From positions 1-7,345 of the forward strand of contig JADZCW010000184.1 in NCBI GenBank assembly GCA_020851395.1: a stretch of DNA of 7,345 nt, in the 5' to 3' direction. The position numbers were made by a program, and so were the translations under genes. A model generated the notes under the pieces. That model ran no database searches. It was given only the letters and a program-made list of their open reading frames with translations, and was not told the DNA's origin. Every line of letters starts with the position of its first letter. Position 1 is the first letter of the stretch. Origin of the DNA: Phycisphaeraceae bacterium (GTDB taxonomy: Bacteria; Planctomycetota; Phycisphaerae; Phycisphaerales; Phycisphaeraceae). Shown here in pieces: positions 6,060 through 7,345 of the stretch.

Positions 6060-7091
6060 TCACTTGGCGGCCGATTCAATAAGGTTGAGCGTTTCGTCAT
6101 GCGTACGCGCGGGTGGGAACAGCACGGAGACCGCGATCGACGCGATCAGGATCAACGCAATCACTCCCAGCGAGGCGGCGACGGGCAGTTCATGCCAATC
6201 GGTCAGCCAGTGGTGCGTGAGGTAGCCGTAGAGCATCTTGCCGCCGACGAAGACCAGGATCGCCGACAGCCCGTAGTGCAGGTAGTGGAAGAGCTGCATC
6301 AGCCCGGCGATGGCGAAGAACAGGGCCCGCAGGCCCAGGATGGCGAAAACGTTGGAGGTAAACACGATCAAGGGATCATTGGTGATGGCGAAGATGGCGG
6401 GGATGGAGTCCACGGCGAAGATGATGTCCGTCAGCTCGATGAACAGCAGCGTCACGAACAACGGCGTGGCCCACAGCCGACCGTCGATCCGCGTGAAGAA
6501 CTTCTGGCCGACGTAATCGGGCGTCACCGGCACGAAGCGTTTGAACATCCGGATGACGGGGTTGGCTTCGGGGTCGATCTGCTTGCCATGCACGTAGAGC
6601 ATCTTCACGCCGGTGAAGATCAGGAACAGGCCGAACAGCACCATCGTCCAGGCGAAGCGCTCGATGACAGCCGCGCCCAGGGCGATAAACACCGCCCGAA
6701 AAATCAGCGCCCCGAGGATCCCGAAGAACAGCACCCGGTGCTGGTACTGGGCCGGCACGCGGAAATAGCTGAAGACCATGATGAAGACGAAGATGTTGTC
6801 GACGCTCAGGGCCTTTTCGATCAGGTAGCCCGCCAGGAAGGCCATGGCCGCCTCGTGGTTGCTCAACTGCGGCCCGATCGCATGCGCCGGCAGCATGTGC
6901 TGCCAGAAGAAGAGAATCCCGACGTTGAACACGAGCGCCAGGCCGATCCAGACCACGCTCCAGGTCAGCGCCTCGCGCATCTTCACCACGTGCGCCTGGC
7001 GATGAAAAAAGCCCAGGTCCAGGGCCAGCATCACGCCCACGAAGCCCAGGAAGCTCGCCCACCAGAACCAGGGATGACCCGCGATGTCCAT
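6060..7091 (-). CDS. TerC/Alx-family integral membrane protein, probable Mn2+ (metal) exporter
   Basis: This 343-residue polytopic membrane protein has about nine hydrophobic segments (roughly residues 8-27, 43-63, 81-110, 119-142, 146-166, 208-236, 243-270, 274-292 and 303-326). TerC-family hallmarks are clear: EKALSVDNIFVF (92-103), ELTDIIFAVDSIPAIFAIT (219-237) and TSNVFAILGLRALFF (245-259). These carry the conserved intramembrane acidic residues E92, D98, E219, D222 and D228. The DLGFFHR segment (25-31) and the overall length fit the Alx-type subgroup. Family members are linked to manganese export (E. coli Alx) or tellurite resistance (TerC); the metal here is inferred. The ATG start has a weak AAAGG 10 bases upstream. 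Its TGA lies 23 bases before the chosen sufC start. The position between sufB and sufC implies co-transcription with Fe-S assembly, an unusual context. Family call is firm; function is less so. Confidence 0.93.
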   Translation of the reverse strand: MDIAGHPWFWWASFLGFVGVMLALDLGFFHRQAHVVKMREALTWSVVWIGLALVFNVGILFFWQHMLPAHAIGPQLSNHEAAMAFLAGYLIEKALSVDNIFVFIMVFSYFRVPAQYQHRVLFFGILGALIFRAVFIALGAAVIERFAWTMVLFGLFLIFTGVKMLYVHGKQIDPEANPVIRMFKRFVPVTPDYVGQKFFTRIDGRLWATPLFVTLLFIELTDIIFAVDSIPAIFAITNDPLIVFTSNVFAILGLRALFFAIAGLMQLFHYLHYGLSAILVFVGGKMLYGYLTHHWLTDWHELPVAASLGVIALILIASIAVSVLFPPARTHDETLNLIESAAK

Positions 7092-7137
7092 GCCTCAATC
7101 GCCTTTCTCGGAAATCCGTCGCGATGCTCCTGCGCCG

Positions 7138-7164
7138 ACCCCGCGGGCCGGCCGTTCCCGGGGT
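7138..7164 (-). other. Possible GC-rich hairpin just after sufB
   Basis: The arms ACCCCG (7138-7143) and CGGGGT (7159-7164) are inverted copies separated by 15 GC-rich bases. On the transcribed strand the hairpin begins 4 bases after the sufB stop codon. No T-run follows, so it is not a typical intrinsic terminator. It could act as a 3'-end stabiliser or weak attenuator between sufB and the TerC-like gene, or be a chance product of high GC. The rest of the 77-base spacer shows no promoter that I would defend. Confidence 0.25.
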
Positions 7165-7168
7165 TCGC

Positions 7169-7345
7169 TCACCCCACGCTGCCCTCGAGGCTGATGCTCA
7201 GGAGCTTGTCCGCCTCGACGGCGAACTCCATCGGCAGCTGCTTGAGCACCTCCTTGCAGAACCCGTTGACGATCAGCGACACGGCGTTCTCCGTGTCGAT
7301 GCCGCGCTGGTTGCAGTAGAAGATCTGGTCCTCGCCGATCTTGGA
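7169..7345 (-). CDS. sufB: SufB, Fe-S cluster scaffold subunit (C-terminal 58 residues; 5' part outside window)
   Basis: The frame is open from the right edge to a TGA stop and encodes 58 residues that match the SufB C-terminus. It starts SKIGEDQIFYCNQRG, continues through IVNGFCKEVLKQLPMEFAVEA and ends KLLSISLEGSVG, a very conserved ending of the family. SufB is the cytosolic scaffold protein that, with two SufC and one SufD, assembles a nascent Fe-S cluster from persulfide sulfur and iron. The visible part is the C-terminal helical segment; the beta-helix core and the cluster-binding Cys and Glu residues known from E. coli SufB lie outside the window. Only the N-terminal part is missing because of the window edge; there is no sign of a pseudogene. 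It is the first gene seen in the cluster, 77 bases before the TerC-like gene. Identity is near certain. Confidence 0.96.
   Translation of the reverse strand, partial: SKIGEDQIFYCNQRGIDTENAVSLIVNGFCKEVLKQLPMEFAVEADKLLSISLEGSVG

Noticed and set aside
6037..6063. A 9-residue extension of SufC from GTG overlapping the preceding stop codon
   Set aside because: AAGGAG at 6046-6051 lies inside the extension with ideal spacing to the ATG at 6036, and SufC homologues start there.
6099..7319. A 406-codon plus-strand open frame opposite the TerC-like gene
   Set aside because: Its Gln, Asp, His and Glu-rich content is the antisense image of hydrophobic codons. It also runs over the sufB-terC spacer and into the 3' end of sufB.

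Overview
The window carries one minus-strand gene cluster for iron-sulfur (Fe-S) cluster assembly by the SUF pathway, read from the right edge to the left. In transcription order it holds the 3' end of sufB (cut by the window edge), a TerC/Alx-family membrane protein, sufC, sufD, a two-domain rhodanese sulfurtransferase, sufE, sufS, sufU and sufT (DUF59/MIP18 family). All genes point the same way and nothing convincing is encoded on the plus strand. The long plus-strand reading frames are antisense shadows produced by high GC.

The parts fit together as follows. SufS (PLP cysteine desulfurase) takes sulfur from cysteine and loads it as a persulfide. SufU and SufE are two alternative persulfide acceptors. 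SufB, SufC and SufD form the ATP-driven scaffold that builds the cluster. SufT is an accessory maturation factor. The rhodanese could add or move sulfane sulfur. The TerC/Alx protein is the odd member: a polytopic membrane protein of a family linked to manganese export, placed between sufB and sufC. No sufA-type carrier, IscR or SufR regulator is visible, and the promoter presumably lies beyond the right edge.

Layout, right to left: sufB 3' end (7169-7345); a 77-base spacer with a weak hairpin; terC-like gene; 23-base gap with a strong Shine-Dalgarno for sufC; sufC; 96-base spacer with a perfect GC-rich hairpin; sufD; 111-base spacer with a small tandem repeat; rhodanese gene; 145-base spacer almost filled by a large imperfect inverted repeat of the 'accacggag' type; then a tightly packed sufE-sufS-sufU-sufT block (gaps of 10, 6 and 12 bases). 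A TTAGGG-like repeat runs through the end of sufE and supplies its last residues. The final 106 bases hold no recognisable gene or strong terminator.

The organism is a high-GC bacterium. The dispersed 'accacggaggacacggag' and 'ttaggg' type intergenic repeats, together with a mixed SufE plus SufU operon, suggest Planctomycetota or a neighbour in the PVC group. This is inference from recalled repeat families and is not proven by the window. The enzymes themselves are well-known families; what stands out is the combination and the repeat-filled junctions.
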